Source: Actinomadura barringtoniae (GTDB lineage Bacteria > Actinomycetota > Actinomycetes > Streptosporangiales > Streptosporangiaceae). Taken from it: a stretch of DNA of 64,000 nucleotides. Made by a program: the position numbers and the translations under genes. The notes below the pieces were generated by a model. The model saw nothing but the letters and a program-made list of their open reading frames with translations. It was not told the origin of the DNA and searched no databases. This document shows, in pieces, positions 63,269 to 64,000 of the stretch (within the stretch, counting starts at the first letter, position 1; each line of letters opens with the position of its first letter). The stretch spans positions 62,001 to 126,000 of the forward strand of contig NZ_JAGEOJ010000009.1 in assembly GCF_017573505.1 (NCBI RefSeq), given 5' to 3'.

Positions 63269-63387
63269 CGGCGCTCTGGTCCCCCGTCGGAGCGCCCGTG
63301 CCGGTGTTCCGGGCCCCCGTCGGAACACCGATGATGCGACGCCGGGTGGATTGCCCCCGTATCCACCCGGCGTCGCTTTCAATTTCC
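63269..63387 (+). ncRNA. Three-hairpin small RNA with CCCCCGT loops (6C-like)
   Basis: Three consecutive stem-loops without coding potential. Hairpin 1: 9 bp with one G-U (63270-63278/63288-63296), loop GTCCCCCGT. Hairpin 2: perfect 10 bp (63302-63311/63321-63330), loop GGCCCCCGT. Hairpin 3: perfect 16 bp (63336-63351/63361-63376), loop TGCCCCCGT, followed by TTTCAATTTCC as an intrinsic-terminator tail. All loops are 9 nt and share CCCCCGT while the stems differ, which is a sign of selection on loop sequence. The actinobacterial 6C RNA has two C-rich hairpin loops; this one has three with five C each, so it is a variant of that family or a new one. It probably acts by pairing with G-rich ribosome-binding sites. 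Confidence 0.8.
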
Positions 63388-63733
63388 GGGACTTTTCCCT
63401 CCCCCTCTGAGCGACTCCCTGCCGGGCGCGTGGCCGCCCCCGGCCATCCGGATCCGCCCGAGGTCTCCGCAAGCCCCACAGTCGCGTTCAGGCGCTCTCC
63501 AGGTCACCTTCAGGCTTGATGCCGGGCCACCTGCCGCCGGACGCCCGCTCGCCGCTGACGCCGCCCATGCCGGCGCGGCCGCGTTGAACGGGCCAGCCCC
63601 TTCATCCCGTACGGGTGTTGACAAGGCTCTGAGGTGGCCTCGTCCGGCCATGGACCGAAATCGAGAACGCGCCGTCACGACACGCGAGTCAGGCAACTCT
63701 CACAATTGGAGCATTCCGCTTGACGCCCGCGGG
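63388..63733. other. Gene-free stretch downstream of the small RNA
   Basis: About 345 bp with no supported gene. Short frames lack the codon bias seen elsewhere. A TTGACA at 63618-63623 has no matching -10. TTGACG (63720-63725), 17 nt and GAGCAT (63743-63748) is a weak promoter candidate for the gene at 63832. Confidence 0.5.
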
Positions 63734-63805
63734 GAGTGAGACGAGCATCACACATGCGCCCTGAGACAGACCGAGCGTCTGTCTCACTCGTCCGCCACAT
63801 GTGAT
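63734..63805 (+). promoter_or_regulatory. Cluster of interlocking inverted repeats upstream of the last gene
   Basis: TGAGACAGAC (63762-63771) and GTCTGTCTCA (63777-63786) form a perfect inverted repeat with a 5-nt spacer. GAGTGAGAC (63734-63742) also pairs with GTCTCACTC (63781-63789), and ATCACA (63747-63752) with TGTGAT (63800-63805). Either an operator array (the 10-bp repeat is of TetR-operator style) or an RNA with alternative folds. Confidence 0.6.
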
Positions 63806-63831
63806 CCCGCGAGCCGGAACGGAGATCGGCG

Positions 63832-64000
63832 ATGAGCGACCACAGCGACGTGCCGGAGTGGGTGCCCGAGCGTCCGGCGGACTCCGGCGGCCCGAGCACC
63901 CCCCGCATGTTCATGGGCGCCTCCGACGCCGGTGGCGGCCGCCCGCCACGCCCCTCCCGGCCCGATTCCGCCGCGGGCCCGGGCGCTCCTCCCCCGCCGG
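63832..64000 (+). CDS. Pro/Gly-rich protein, N-terminal fragment
   Basis: The first 56 codons of a gene that runs off the right edge. It begins MSDHSDVPEWVPERPADSGG, then MFMGASDAGGG, and continues Pro/Arg/Ser/Gly-rich, which looks like a disordered cytoplasmic N-terminus such as those ahead of membrane or secreted domains in actinomycetes. ATG 63832 follows GGAG at 8 nt. The family cannot be told from this part. Its upstream region is long (over 440 bp) and rich in inverted repeats, so it is probably regulated. Confidence 0.65.
   Translation, partial: MSDHSDVPEWVPERPADSGGPSTPRMFMGASDAGGGRPPRPSRPDSAAGPGAPPPP

Noticed and set aside
63270..63376. Hairpin series as a CRISPR or REP-type repeat
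   Set aside because: Only the 7-nt loop sequence is repeated; stems differ in sequence and length, and there are no spacers. This fits a structured RNA better.

Overview
The window is high-GC DNA (very strong third-position G/C bias, frequent GTG starts) from an actinomycete. It carries the actinobacterial hallmarks together: the Pup-proteasome locus (prcA start, prcB, pup, dop, arc), the mycothiol ligase mshC, dodecin, and many leaderless genes. Order and content resemble a Streptosporangiales/Thermomonosporaceae (Actinomadura-like) chromosome; that genus-level placement is inference. No rRNA, tRNA, CRISPR array, prophage or insertion sequence was seen.

Layout. 1-11.6 kb: proteasome block on the minus strand (prcA', prcB, pup, dop, acyltransferase, arc), interrupted by one divergent gene of unknown function, then trmI, an M50 protease with CBS domains and, divergently, a RecB-type nuclease. 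11.7-17.3 kb: a LuxR-type two-component pair followed by a MacB/FtsX-like ABC exporter, closed by a strong bidirectional terminator. 17.3-31.8 kb: two oligopeptide ABC importer operons on the minus strand plus an extra, orphan binding lipoprotein. 32-37 kb: small membrane protein, HAD hydrolase and B12-dependent methionine synthase metH. 37-42.6 kb: universal stress protein, PAC2 protein, Ser/Thr kinase, MpaB-like oxygenase, mshC. 42.6-48.5 kb: a third oligopeptide importer, a close paralogue of the first. 48.6-57.9 kb: NRDE protein, SCO1664-like, DUF3090, phosphoglycerate-mutase-like phosphatase, CorA, uppP, aldo/keto reductase, a RecD2-like protein without its catalytic motifs, and a secreted low-complexity protein. 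57.9-62.6 kb: fabG-fabI (fatty acid synthase II) and tldD-tldE. 62.6-64 kb: dodecin, DUF3099, a structured non-coding RNA and the start of a Pro-rich protein.

How it works together. The window is a conserved actinobacterial housekeeping backbone (proteasome, tRNA methylation, metH, PAC2, mshC, uppP) into which peptide-uptake operons appear to have been placed. Peptide import, proteasomal turnover, TldD/E proteolysis and methionine/mycothiol metabolism all sit here, but I see no shared regulator. The most notable item is at 63.27-63.38 kb: three consecutive hairpins, each with a 9-nt loop ending CCCCCGT, behind a promoter-like sequence and ending in a T-rich tail. It resembles the actinobacterial 6C small RNA, with three C-loops rather than two. 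Its loops are complementary to the Shine-Dalgarno region of one peptide-binding lipoprotein gene in this window. A second general feature is that about fourteen genes start 6-8 nt after a TANNNT hexamer, which points to leaderless transcription.
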